Shown: in pieces, positions 1-8,197 of the stretch | Numbering within the stretch: position 1 is the stretch's first letter | How the letters are laid out: every line of letters begins with the position of its first letter | NCBI RefSeq assembly: GCF_015356865.1 | Contig: NZ_JAAFZA010000008.1 | Coordinates: 1 to 64,000 of the forward strand | DNA length: 64,000 nt | Source of the DNA: Catenulispora pinisilvae | GTDB lineage: Bacteria > Actinomycetota > Actinomycetes > Streptomycetales > Catenulisporaceae | Direction of reading: 5' to 3' | The notes under the pieces: generated by a model | Told to the model about the DNA's origin: nothing | Databases searched by the model: none | The model's input: only the letters and a program-made list of their open reading frames with translations | Translations under genes and position numbers: made by a program

Positions 1-75
1 GCCGGTTTTCGTCCGCCCTGCCACGCGACCGCGCCTTGCGTACACAAGCCGGCGGACGAAAACAGGCGGTTTTTT
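1..75 (+). terminator. Terminator-like hairpin with T tract at the window edge
   Basis: Arms at 1-17 and 51-67 pair at 16 of 17 positions (core GTTTTCGTCCGCC and its reverse complement), and the right arm is followed by six T at 70-75. Stem plus T tract is the classic intrinsic terminator layout, here for a plus-strand transcript entering from outside the window. The 33-base loop is longer than usual. Confidence 0.55.
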
Positions 76-210
76 CACAACGCCCTTAACCCCGTACGTG
101 ACCGGCGGCCTCCGTGCCCGACTCTCGTCCAACCCGCAACCACACCACCAACACGGCAAACCAATCCAGCCACCGCACTAGGCGCGAGTGCCACGCCGGG
201 CTTCCCTGAG

Positions 211-505
211 AAGCGAGCTTGGCGCTGGCAACACGGCGAACCGGTCCCCGCACCACAAGAAGCCCGCATAGCGCCGCAAGCAAGCTAGTGGCGCCACGCG
301 GCTCGGCAAAACACGTGGCTGCGGCATCGAGCACGCCGACGCCGGAAACGAATCAAGCGAGCTTGGCGCTGGCAACTCGGCGAACCGGTCCCCGCACCGC
401 AAGAAGTCCGCATAGCGCCGCAAGCAAGTTAGTGGCGCCATGCGGCTCGGCAGAACACGTAGCTGCGGTATCAAGCACGCTGGCGCCGCAAGCGAATCAG
501 GCGTG
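211..505. repeat. Two-copy 144-bp tandem direct repeat
   Basis: Copy one (211-354) and copy two (355-498) both begin AAGCGAGCTTGGCGCTGGCAA and stay near-identical with scattered substitutions. Sequence just upstream (about 160-210) looks like a third, strongly diverged copy. The unit is 48 codons long, so plus-strand reading gives a duplicated 48-residue peptide, but third-position GC is low, there is no ribosome binding site and no recognisable family. I treat it as non-coding repeat. Confidence 0.75.
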
Positions 506-817
506 CGCAGCAATCAGCAGCGTGCTCAAGCTCCCCGGGCGCGCGGCTGGCGAAGCGGGCTGGCACAGCACCGGCCGTGGCAGGCGCCGAATCAGCCCTT
601 TGATAAAACAGCCGCAGCCATCGTGCCCTGCGAAAAAAGTAAAACAGAACCCTAAAGCTCCCCGCCCGATCTGCCGATACAAATATTAAGCGGCCCCCGG
701 CCCCGGCGTAGCTCGCGTCCCTGCCCTCCGCGAGCGCGCCGTCGCCGGTCGCTGCCTCCTGGTAGCAGGTTTCCGGCAGGTTGCCCCCCGGCCTGTCGGG
801 GGCCGGTTCCGCTCCGT

Positions 818-851
818 GATGATCTGCGGATTTCAGCACCCGCAGATCATC
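818..851. repeat. Perfect 12-bp inverted repeat
   Basis: GATGATCTGCGG at 818-829 pairs perfectly with CCGCAGATCATC at 840-851 around a 10-base loop. It has no T tract on either side. It may be a structural element or the end of a decayed mobile sequence; it lies 109 bp beyond the end of the ABC operon. Confidence 0.5.
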
Positions 852-888
852 GCGGCGTGGGGCGGTGTTCAGGGCCGTGTGCTTCAGG

Positions 889-925
889 AGCCCGCCGACG
901 CAGCTAAGGAGTGCGTCAGCGGGCT
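889..925 (-). terminator. Hairpin downstream of the first ABC operon
   Basis: AGCCCGCCGACGCA (889-902) pairs with 912-925 at 13 of 14 positions, loop of 9. It sits 35 bp past the stop codon of the last permease gene. It lacks a T tract, as many terminators of high-GC actinobacteria do. Confidence 0.55.
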
Positions 926-959
926 CTGTCAGGCCGGTGGCCGTTTCGGCGGGGTCGCG

Positions 960-1853
960 CTACTTGATCGAGCCCGCTGTCAGGCCGTCGACGACCTTGC
1001 GCTCGATCAGGCCGAACAGGACGATCACCGGGATGGTCGCGATGACCGTGCTGGCGAACAGGTGGCCGTAGTCCACTGTGTACTGGCCGATGTAGTTGTC
1101 CACCGCCACTGACAGTGGTGCCTTGTCCGGACTGGTGGTCAGGGTCAGGGCGACGATGAACTCGTTCCAGGCCGCGATGAAGGTGAAGATCAGCGCGGTC
1201 ACGATGCCCGGCATCGCCAGCGGGATGGTGACGCGGCGGAAGGCGCCGAAGCGGGTCGCGCCGTCGATCATCGCCGCCTGTTCCAGTTCGACCGGGATGG
1301 CCGAGAAGTACGCCGACAGGATCCAGACCGCGAAGGCCAGGTTGAAGCCGGCGTCCACGATGATCAGGGCCCAGACCGAGTTGATCATGTTCAGGTCGCG
1401 CATCTCGCCGTAGATGCCGACCACCATGGCGGTGGGCTGGAACATCTGCGTGACCAGGACCAGGAACAGGAACGCCTTGCGGCCGCGGAAGCGCTTGCGG
1501 GCCGTGTAGTAGGCCGCCGGCAGGGCCACGAGCAGCACCAGGAAGGTCGCGCCGAAGGCGACTTCCAGGGTGATGCGCATGTTGGTGCCGAAGCTGGAGT
1601 CGCCGGAGAACACCGAGGTGAAGTTCGACCACTGGAAGTGGTGCGGGATGATCGTCGGGTCGGAGTCCTCCTTCACCGGCCGCAGCGCGGTGAGGAGCAT
1701 CTCCAGGTAGGGGGTGATGAAGATCAGCGCGATCAGGTACGCGCCGCCGACCATCAGGATCTTCTTCACGCTCGGCAGGCCGCGCGGGGGCTTGGGGGCG
1801 TTCGGGACCCGGTCCTGGCGCTGGCTCCGAGAGGAGGTCGTGACCGCGGTCAT
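960..1853 (-). CDS. Carbohydrate ABC transporter permease (MalG-type)
   Basis: Inner-membrane subunit of a binding-protein-dependent sugar importer, 297 aa. A cytoplasmic tail is followed by about six hydrophobic segments starting near residue 32, and the EAA loop that docks on the ATPase is visible around 190-215 (EQAAMIDGATRF...IPLAMPG). Length and EAA position fit the MalG group of CUT1 systems. Its ATG overlaps the stop of the preceding permease gene (ATGA), so translation is probably coupled. No ATPase gene is in this operon, so a shared MsmK/MalK-type ATPase elsewhere is likely. Substrate is unknown; the operators upstream of the operon hint at amino sugars. Confidence 0.9.
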   Translation of the reverse strand: MTAVTTSSRSQRQDRVPNAPKPPRGLPSVKKILMVGGAYLIALIFITPYLEMLLTALRPVKEDSDPTIIPHHFQWSNFTSVFSGDSSFGTNMRITLEVAFGATFLVLLVALPAAYYTARKRFRGRKAFLFLVLVTQMFQPTAMVVGIYGEMRDLNMINSVWALIIVDAGFNLAFAVWILSAYFSAIPVELEQAAMIDGATRFGAFRRVTIPLAMPGIVTALIFTFIAAWNEFIVALTLTTSPDKAPLSVAVDNYIGQYTVDYGHLFASTVIATIPVIVLFGLIERKVVDGLTAGSIK

Positions 1854-2788
1854 GCGTCGGCCTCACTGTTCCACTTGCTCACCTTGAGGAAGGCGAAGAC
1901 GATCACGATGATCAGCGCGAAGTTGACCATCGACAGGGCCGCGGACTCGCCGATGTTCTGGCCCTTGAGGATCCACATGAAGACCGTGGTGGTCGCGGTG
2001 TCGTAGCCCGGCCCGCCCTTGGTCATCTCCCAGATGATGGGGAAGCTGTTGAACACGTTCATCACGTTGATGACCGTGGCCACCAGCAGCGCCGGGCGCA
2101 GCAGCGGCAGCGTCACCGAGAAGTAGGTGCGGACCTTGCTCGCGCCGTCCACCTTGGCCGCCTCGTACACCTCGGCCGGGACGGTCTGAAGGCCGGCGAT
2201 CACCGTGTAGCTGGTGAACGGGATCGACACGAAGATGGCGACCGCCATCTCCCACATGAACCCGGAGCCGGAGTGCCCGAGCCAGTCCGCGGTGTTGCTG
2301 TTGCGGTCCACCAGGCCCAGGTCGTTCAGGATGATGTTGATGAACCCGTAGCCCGGGTACAGCATCCACTTGAAGATGATCGCGGTCATCATCACCGAGG
2401 CCGCCCACGGGGCGATCAGCGCCCAGCGCGCGACGGTGCGGCCCGGGAACTTCTGGTTGAACAGCTGCGCGACGCCCAGCGAGATCACCATCGTGAGGGT
2501 GACGACCACGACCACCCAGATGCCGGTGCGCTCCAGCACACCGGACAGGTCCTGCTCCTTGAACAGCTTGTTGTAGTTGTCCGTCCCGTTGGACCCCAGG
2601 TTCACGCCGTAGCGGGACCAGTGGGTGGTCGAGGACTGGACCATCTTCACCACCGGCCACAGCACGGCGAAGGCGATCAGCGCGATCGCCGGGCCGATCC
2701 AGGCCAGCGGGGCCAGGCCGGACAGGACCGACCTGGCGAGGGCGGGGCGGGGCCGGCCGAGCCGGCCCCGCTCAGTGTGCGTCGTCAT
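1850..2788 (-). CDS. Carbohydrate ABC transporter permease (MalF-type)
   Basis: Second permease of the importer, 312 aa. The first membrane span is at about residues 27-50, five further spans follow, and the EAA motif is near 208-232 (YEAAKVDGASKVRTYFSVTL). It is compact, without the large extracellular P2 loop of E. coli MalF, as is usual for Gram-positive CUT1 systems. It lies 22 bp after the binding-protein gene and overlaps the next permease by 4 bp, giving the canonical order binding protein, MalF, MalG. Confidence 0.9.
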   Translation of the reverse strand: MTTHTERGRLGRPRPALARSVLSGLAPLAWIGPAIALIAFAVLWPVVKMVQSSTTHWSRYGVNLGSNGTDNYNKLFKEQDLSGVLERTGIWVVVVVTLTMVISLGVAQLFNQKFPGRTVARWALIAPWAASVMMTAIIFKWMLYPGYGFINIILNDLGLVDRNSNTADWLGHSGSGFMWEMAVAIFVSIPFTSYTVIAGLQTVPAEVYEAAKVDGASKVRTYFSVTLPLLRPALLVATVINVMNVFNSFPIIWEMTKGGPGYDTATTTVFMWILKGQNIGESAALSMVNFALIIVIVFAFLKVSKWNSEADA

Positions 2789-2810
2789 AGCTGGGGTATC
2801 CCGTGGGACC

Positions 2811-4097
2811 TTAGTTGCTGGCCGTCGCGACGGCCTGGATCTGGTCCAGGACGCCCTTCGGGTCCGAGGTCACCGCCTTGCCGACGATGTCCTTGACCTT
2901 CTGCGAGGCCGGGTCCCAGTTCGGGTCCGAGCTCGGGTACCAGGCGGCCGTGGGCAGCGCGTCGATGAAGGGCTTCAGGGCCGGGTTGGACGCCGACAGG
3001 TCGGCGGCCGCGTCCTGGGTGGCCGGCAGCAGGTCGTAGAGGTTGTCGAACTTCTCCTGGTACTGCTTCTGGAGCGCGAAGTCCAGGAACTCGCCGATCG
3101 CGGTCTTGTGGTCCGGGTGGCTGTTGAAGGCCTCGATGAAGTCCGCGACGCCCAGCGGGGTGCTCAGCGTGCCGGTCTTGCCGGGGATCGGCGAGGACTT
3201 GAAGTTGCTGCCGATGGTGCCCTCCTTGAGGATCGGCAGCAGCGCCGGGGAGCCGTTGATCATGCCGATGTTGCCGGCCGCGAAGTCCTTCCACAGGTCC
3301 GTGCGGTCCTTGGTGCCCGGGTCCGGCTCGGTCAGGCCCGGCTTGACCAGGTTGTCGGTCAGCCACTGGAAGGTCTGGACGTTCTGCGGGGAGTTGATGT
3401 CCCACTTGCCCGAGGCGTCCTTGTAGCCGCCGCCGTTGCCCAGCGTCCACAGGTAGGTCTCGGCCTGCGCCTCCTCCGAGCCCAGCGGCAGCCCGAAGCC
3501 GGTCTTGCCGAGCGTCTTGATCTTCGCGGCGTCGGCGGCGACGTCGGCCCAGGTCTGCGGGGCCGTGGTGATGCCGGCCTGCTGGAACAGCTGGGTGTTG
3601 TAGAAGAAGGCGCGGGTGGAGGTGGTGAACGGGATGCCGTACTGGGCCTGCTGGCCGTCCTGGCCCTTGGTCTGGCCGAGCTGGGCCACGTGCGGGATCA
3701 GGTTGCTCAGCGTCTGCGGGGAGACGATGTCCGAGGCCTTGTAGAGCAGGCCCTGCGCCGCGACGTCGGCGTAGCCGCCGCCCTCGAACAGGTCCGGGGC
3801 GTCGTTGTTCTGGAGCGCCGTGGTCAGCTTGGTGGCCAGGTTGTCCCAGGTGGCCTCCTGGAGCTGGACCTTGACGTTCGGGTACTTGGCCTCGAAGGCC
3901 GTGATGATGTCGCCCCAGTAGTTCTTGCTGTCGTCAGCGGTACCGCTGCCGTAGTTCGGGGCGAGCAGGGTGATGGTCACGGGCTTGGAGGAGCCCGAGG
4001 ACGAGGACGAGCCGCCAGAGGACTTGCTGGACGAGCACGCCGAGAGGACGAGGGACGCGGCCAGACCGGTCGCGGCGAGGGTGGCGAGACGCTTCAC
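2811..4097 (-). CDS. Extracellular sugar-binding lipoprotein
   Basis: Family 1 solute-binding protein, 428 aa, first gene of the ABC operon. The signal peptide ends in a lipobox (LVLSAC, lipid-anchored Cys near 21) and is followed by a Ser/Gly-rich linker. The mature part starts VTITLLAPNYG and continues with typical CUT1 features (FEAKYPNVKVQLQEATW, APDLFEGGG, GIPFTTSTRAFFYNTQLFQQAG). The role is to capture a mono- or oligosaccharide outside the membrane and deliver it to the two permeases downstream. The upstream region carries two DasR/HutC-like operators. The exact sugar cannot be read from sequence. Confidence 0.9.
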   Translation of the reverse strand: MKRLATLAATGLAASLVLSACSSSKSSGGSSSSSGSSKPVTITLLAPNYGSGTADDSKNYWGDIITAFEAKYPNVKVQLQEATWDNLATKLTTALQNNDAPDLFEGGGYADVAAQGLLYKASDIVSPQTLSNLIPHVAQLGQTKGQDGQQAQYGIPFTTSTRAFFYNTQLFQQAGITTAPQTWADVAADAAKIKTLGKTGFGLPLGSEEAQAETYLWTLGNGGGYKDASGKWDINSPQNVQTFQWLTDNLVKPGLTEPDPGTKDRTDLWKDFAAGNIGMINGSPALLPILKEGTIGSNFKSSPIPGKTGTLSTPLGVADFIEAFNSHPDHKTAIGEFLDFALQKQYQEKFDNLYDLLPATQDAAADLSASNPALKPFIDALPTAAWYPSSDPNWDPASQKVKDIVGKAVTSDPKGVLDQIQAVATASN

Positions 4098-4430
4098 CTG
4101 GGTTCCACCTTTGTCGGAGGGTGAGGGTTGGGGACAGCAGGTCGTGACGCTGGGACACGCTAATCAGGTTTCAGTCAGCGGTATAGACCAGATGGCCCTC
4201 AGGTATAGACCAGTTATCGAACCGTCATCTCGGAATCGGGACAGAATCGGATCAATCCGGGCGTAATCAAGGGGTTGAAAGCGTCTTCAGAATGAACCAC
4301 TGTTGAGCCGCAGATGTTGGCCGGCGTGCGGACCGGCCGTACGGCGACTTCCGCCGCGATGACCGGATCGTTCCGCATCCGGGCCGGAACGGGCCTGCCG
4401 CCGGCCCGGCCCGGCGGCGATGCTGAGGAC
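4098..4430. other. Divergent intergenic region with operators
   Basis: This 333-bp gap separates the ABC operon (minus) from the isochorismatase gene (plus). Apart from the two operators no further gene or clear promoter hexamers were identified. An in-frame extension of the hydrolase back to 4314 exists but lacks a ribosome binding site. Confidence 0.5.
4180..4213. promoter_or_regulatory. Tandem GntR (DasR/HutC-type, dre-like) operators
   Basis: GGTATAGACCAG occurs at 4180-4191 and again at 4202-4213, 22 bp apart, about two helical turns. On the minus strand, the direction of the operon, they read CTGGTCTATACC. The downstream site matches the Streptomyces dre consensus ACTGGTCTAGACCA at 12 of 14 bases. 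The sites lie 83-116 bp upstream of the binding-protein start. Two in-phase near-palindromes indicate a HutC-family GntR repressor; no such gene is in the window. Confidence 0.75.
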
Positions 4431-5048
4431 ATGACACAGCGCGCTCTCATCGTCATCGACGTCCAGGAATCCTTCCGCTCCCGGCCGCTCTGGCGACTGA
4501 TCGACAACCCCGATATCGCCGACGACGTCAACCGCCTGGTGGACCACGCCCGCGACCACGACGACCTGGTGGTCTGGGTCCTGCACCAGGAACCGGGCAC
4601 CGGCGGCGCCTTCGACCCCGAGTCCGGCCACGTCCGCTACCTGGACGGCCTGCGCGCACCGGCCGCCGGCGAACCGCAGATCCGCAAGACCTCGCACAAC
4701 GCGTTCACCACCACCAACCTGCAGCAGCTGCTCACCGAGCACGGCGTCCGCGAGCTGGCGATCTGCGGCATCCGCACCGAGCAGTGCTGCGAGACGACCG
4801 CGCGCCTGGGCTCCGACCTGGGCTACCAGGTGACCTTCGTGATCGACGCGACCGCCACCAACCCGATCGCGCACCCGGACGCGCCGGACGGCCTGACTCC
4901 CGAAGAGCTCGCCGCCGACCCCCGCACGCTGCCGGCCTCGGCGGTCGTGGAGCGCACCGTCTTCGCGCTCAGCGGGCGGTTCGCGACCGTGGCGACCGTG
5001 GACCAGGTGGTCGGTTCGGGCGTTCCGGCAACGATCGGACTAAGCTGA
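4431..5048 (+). CDS. Isochorismatase-family cysteine hydrolase
   Basis: 205-aa alpha/beta hydrolase of the isochorismatase/nicotinamidase family. The catalytic set is visible: Asp in LIVIDVQESF near the N-terminus, Lys in RKTSHNAF, and nucleophile Cys in CGIRTEQCCETTAR, where the Cys pair leaves the exact residue ambiguous. The start at 4431 is preferred because TGAGGA precedes it and the family begins with the first beta strand; the longer frame adds a low-complexity leader. It is followed after 7 bp by a GlxA-type regulator, a common pairing that suggests co-regulation. The substrate is unknown; these enzymes hydrolyse amides or vinyl ethers. Confidence 0.85.
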   Translation: MTQRALIVIDVQESFRSRPLWRLIDNPDIADDVNRLVDHARDHDDLVVWVLHQEPGTGGAFDPESGHVRYLDGLRAPAAGEPQIRKTSHNAFTTTNLQQLLTEHGVRELAICGIRTEQCCETTARLGSDLGYQVTFVIDATATNPIAHPDAPDGLTPEELAADPRTLPASAVVERTVFALSGRFATVATVDQVVGSGVPATIGLS

Positions 5049-5055
5049 CCGGATT

Positions 5056-5961
5056 GTGAAGGTCGTCTTCCTGCTCATCCCGCGTCTGCACCTGCTGGAC
5101 CTCTCCGGTCCGGCCCAGGTGTTCTCCACCGCTGATGATCACGGGTATCCGTACGAGCTGCGGTACGTCGCCGAGCAGGAAGACATCGTGACCGCGCAGG
5201 GCGTCCGGCTGCGCGCCGAGACCGAGTGGCCCGGCGCCGGACCCGCCGACCTCGTCCTGGTCCCGGGCTGGCGCTCGCCCATGCTCAAGGGCGGCCCGCG
5301 CCCGGGCCGGGAGCTGCTGGGCCGGCTGGTCGCGCACCACGCCGCCGGCGGCACCGTGGCCAGTGTCTGCTCCGGCGCCGACGTGCTCGGGCAGGCCGGG
5401 CTGCTGGACGGCCGGCGCTGCACCACCCACCACGATCTCCAGGACGAACTGGCCCTGCGTTATCCGCGGGCCCGGGTCGAGCGCGACGTGGTCTACGTCG
5501 CCGACGACCGGGTGATCACCTCGGCGGGCATCGCCAGCGGCATCGACCTGGCGCTGCACCTGGTCGCCGAACAGCACGGCCCGGCCGCCGCCGCCCGCGT
5601 CGCCCGGGACATGGTGGTCTACGCGCGCCGCTCCGGCGAGGAGTCGCAAGACAGCGCGATGCTCCGGCACCGCTGGCATCTGCGCGACGCCGTGCACCGC
5701 GCGCAGGACCGGATCGACGCGAACTACGCCGAGCCGTTGCGGCTCACGGAACTGGCGCGCGCCGGTGGCGTCAGTGAACGGACGCTGACCCGGCAGTTCG
5801 TGGAGAGCACCGGTATGACCCCATTGCGCTACCAGCAGACGCTGCGTCTGGAACGCGCCGAGCACCTGATCGGCCACGGCGCGACGGTCGAGGCCGCGGC
5901 CCACGCGGTGGGCTTCGCCGACGCCCGCATGTTGCGCCGGCTGCGTTCGCGCGTGATGTAG
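5056..5961 (+). CDS. GlxA-family transcriptional regulator (DJ-1/PfpI + AraC HTH), short C-terminus
   Basis: 301 aa. Residues 1-185 form a DJ-1/PfpI-like sensor domain (VFLLIPRLHLLDLSGPAQVF; nucleophile-elbow-like SVCSGADVLGQAGLLDGRRCTTH). Residues about 210-301 are AraC-type DNA binding (RITELARAGG-like first helix-turn-helix, SERTLTRQFVESTGMTPLRYQQ). The second helix-turn-helix stops early after VGFADARMLRRLRSRVM, where family members usually continue through a GxSPxxYR segment. It therefore seems to lack the last 15-20 residues. It starts at GTG, 7 bp after the hydrolase gene, and probably controls it. Confidence 0.85.
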   Translation: MKVVFLLIPRLHLLDLSGPAQVFSTADDHGYPYELRYVAEQEDIVTAQGVRLRAETEWPGAGPADLVLVPGWRSPMLKGGPRPGRELLGRLVAHHAAGGTVASVCSGADVLGQAGLLDGRRCTTHHDLQDELALRYPRARVERDVVYVADDRVITSAGIASGIDLALHLVAEQHGPAAAARVARDMVVYARRSGEESQDSAMLRHRWHLRDAVHRAQDRIDANYAEPLRLTELARAGGVSERTLTRQFVESTGMTPLRYQQTLRLERAEHLIGHGATVEAAAHAVGFADARMLRRLRSRVM

Positions 5962-6112
5962 CACACGTCACTTTCATCCTCTTGCTCCGCAACCGCCCCA
6001 CCCCCCTTGGGCGTCTGAGAACCGCACGGGAAAAACAGGCAAGCTGGCGGTACCCATCAATGAATGGCCATACTCTGAGGCTGGATCGGGGACCGGACTG
6101 AGAGGATCGTGG

Positions 6113-8023
6113 ATGACACCGGCACCGACGGGAAGGACCGGCGACGGCAATCCGGGACGCGGGGTACCTCCGCGGCCGGACCGGCCGCAGGGACCGCCCC
6201 GCGGCCGCGAGGTACCGCGTCCCAGGCCCCCTCAGGACCCCCGGCAGGGGCCCGCCGTAGAGCCACGGACGCCGTGGGACGACTACTCCGCGCCGCAGGC
6301 CCCGCAGTACCCGCAGGGCCGCGACCCCCGTGCCGACCAGCAGCGGGACCCTCGCCACCCGAGCTACCAGCCGAATCCGGGCTACCAGCAGCCTGAGTAC
6401 CCGCAGCCCGGTTATCAGCAGCCCGACTATCAACAGCCCAGCCGGCAGCAGCCGCAGCCGCCGCCCGGCTACCAGGCCGGGCACGCGCAGCAGGCGCCGA
6501 GCTACCAGCAGAGCCCGAGCTTCCAGCCGCACCCGGGTCAGCAGCAGAATCCCAGCTATCAGCAGAACCCGAGTTACCAGCGGCTGGACGGCGCGGCCCA
6601 GGACATGCGCGCGCTGGACGAGACCCACGTCCCGCGCGGCACCCGCCGCCGAGTACCTCAAAACCCTGAGGATCTGCGGCCGGCCCCGGTACCGGGCCAG
6701 CGGGCGCGGGCCGGCGAGTACGGCGGCGGCCCCGGCGACACCGAGTACTCCTCGGGTTTCCCGGACGGCTACAGCGACAACCACAGCGACGGCTACGGCG
6801 AGAACGAGAGCCCCGAGAGCGACGCCGTCGAAACCGAGGAGCACGGCCGGTCCCGCCGCCGCGCGAAGACCCGCCGCCGGGACCGGCTCACCCCGGCCCA
6901 GCGCCGGCGCCGCAAGCTCATCCGGCGCAGTCTCGCCGGCGTGCTGGCCGTGCTGGTCTTCCTGACCAGCTACTCGCTCTACGGCGCGCTGAGCGCCCCG
7001 GGCAACATGAGCAACCAGGCCCGGATCGCCGAGTGGGCCCGCGGGCACGACATGGGCTGGGCCGTCACCTGGCTGGAGAACCAGCAGTACCAGAGCAACA
7101 AGCCGAAGACCGGCGGCGGCCTGTCCCCCTCGCAGCTGGCCGACCTCGCGCCGCCGTCGGCGACGCCGACCCTGGCCCAGGGCCAGCACGATCTGGCGCC
7201 GATGAAGCCGTTCGTGCCGAACCCGGCGCCGGGTGAGGGCGTCTGGCAGCCCACGGTCGTGGTGAACGGCGTGCCGGTGATCCAGACCGCGAAGCTGCGC
7301 TCGGACCCCCAGCACCTGGACTACCTGTCGGCGGTGGCGTACATGGACCAGAAGCACGCCAGCTTCATCCTGCACCCCGGCTCCCAGCAGCCCGGCACCG
7401 CCGGCTACAACCAGACCGACCACCTGTCCGGCGACCAGTTCAAGAACCTGATCGCCACCTGGAACGGGGCCTTCCTGCTCAGCCCGAACGACGCGCACGG
7501 CGGCTTCTACCTCAACGGCAAGACCTACGGCACTCTGGTCCCGGGCCAGGCCTCGGAGGTGTTCTACAAGGACGGCACGGTCAACATCGGGTCCTGGAAC
7601 TCCGGCGCGGGCTTCCAGCTGGACCCGAACGTGGTCGGCGTCCGGCAGAACCTCCAGCTGCTGGTGGACAACGGCCAGGTCAACCCGAGCGTGGACAGCG
7701 AGGACAAGAAGCTGTGGGGCGTGACGGTCAAGAACGCCTACTACGTCTGGCGTTCCGGGATCGGCATAACGGCCGACGGCAACCTGGTCTACGCGATCGG
7801 CCCGGCGCTGTCCGTCCGGACCCTGGCCGAACTGCTCCAGCGGGCCGGCGCGGTGCGCGGCATGGAGCTGGACATCAACCAGGAGTGGGTGTCCTACATG
7901 ACCTACGACAGCAGCAAGGGCCAGAACCCGCCGGACTCGACGAAGCTGTTGGACTTCGCCCGGACCGCGCAGCGGTATTACTCAACTGATGAGCGCGACT
8001 TCGTGGCCGTATACAGTCGTTAG
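6113..8023 (+). CDS. Membrane-anchored phosphodiester glycosidase (NAGPA/DUF2233) with Tyr/Gln/Pro-rich tail
   Basis: 636 aa. Residues 1-260 are disordered, Pro/Arg-rich then built from degenerate YQQP/PSYQQ units (about 84-158), and end in a basic stretch (RRRAKTRRRDR). One membrane span lies at about 272-290. The extracytoplasmic part (310-636) carries the phosphodiester glycosidase core: NGAFLL near the start, GFYLNGKTYGTLVPG, and the ending RSGIGITADGNLVYAIG...LAELLQRAGAVRGMELDIN. Family members cleave GlcNAc- or sugar-phosphodiester caps, so a role in surface polymer processing is plausible. An intrinsic terminator follows 23 bp downstream. AGAGGA precedes the ATG. Confidence 0.8.
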   Translation: MTPAPTGRTGDGNPGRGVPPRPDRPQGPPRGREVPRPRPPQDPRQGPAVEPRTPWDDYSAPQAPQYPQGRDPRADQQRDPRHPSYQPNPGYQQPEYPQPGYQQPDYQQPSRQQPQPPPGYQAGHAQQAPSYQQSPSFQPHPGQQQNPSYQQNPSYQRLDGAAQDMRALDETHVPRGTRRRVPQNPEDLRPAPVPGQRARAGEYGGGPGDTEYSSGFPDGYSDNHSDGYGENESPESDAVETEEHGRSRRRAKTRRRDRLTPAQRRRRKLIRRSLAGVLAVLVFLTSYSLYGALSAPGNMSNQARIAEWARGHDMGWAVTWLENQQYQSNKPKTGGGLSPSQLADLAPPSATPTLAQGQHDLAPMKPFVPNPAPGEGVWQPTVVVNGVPVIQTAKLRSDPQHLDYLSAVAYMDQKHASFILHPGSQQPGTAGYNQTDHLSGDQFKNLIATWNGAFLLSPNDAHGGFYLNGKTYGTLVPGQASEVFYKDGTVNIGSWNSGAGFQLDPNVVGVRQNLQLLVDNGQVNPSVDSEDKKLWGVTVKNAYYVWRSGIGITADGNLVYAIGPALSVRTLAELLQRAGAVRGMELDINQEWVSYMTYDSSKGQNPPDSTKLLDFARTAQRYYSTDERDFVAVYSR

Positions 8024-8046
8024 CTCCGAAGGTCGCTCGCTCTATC

Positions 8047-8098
8047 GCTCCCCTCTCGCTACCTTTGTTCGGTAGGCGAGAGGGGAGCGCTGTTTTTC
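8047..8098 (+). terminator. Intrinsic terminator overlapping a ribosome binding site
   Basis: Left arm 8047-8063 (GCTCCCCTCTCGCTACC) pairs with 8071-8088 with a single bulged G, loop of 7, followed by TGTTTTTC. This is the strongest terminator in the window. Its right arm contains GAGGGGAG, placed 11 bp before the ATG of the small membrane peptide at 8099, so the same bases could serve as that gene's ribosome binding site. Confidence 0.8.
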
Positions 8099-8197
8099 AT
8101 GAACGGGACCGTATTCGGCATCATCCTGATCGTGCTCGCGGCCGCCGGCGGTGCGGCGTTGTGGGTGGACACCGTCCGCAAGCGCGACAAGCAATAG
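8099..8197 (+). CDS. Small single-span membrane peptide (32 aa)
   Basis: A 32-codon frame: MNGTVFGIILIVLAAAGGAA followed by LWVDTVRKRDKQ. A hydrophobic helix (residues 5-23) and a basic C-terminus follow the positive-inside rule for a single-span peptide. The only candidate ribosome binding site is inside the terminator stem. No family is recognised. The amphipathic logic and stop placement argue for a real gene, but length alone makes it uncertain. Confidence 0.4.
   Translation: MNGTVFGIILIVLAAAGGAALWVDTVRKRDKQ

Larger units (their letters stand above)
506..959. other. Intergenic region, no gene recognised
   Basis: No open frame here shows actinobacterial codon bias or a plausible start with a ribosome binding site. 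Besides the two hairpins listed separately the stretch has a locally AT-rich patch near 640-690, unlike the surrounding chromosome. Nothing else is supportable. Confidence 0.5.

Noticed and set aside
219-689. A 156-codon frame with a duplicated 48-residue unit.
   Set aside because: No ribosome binding site, low third-position GC and no family. The duplication is explained by the DNA repeat.
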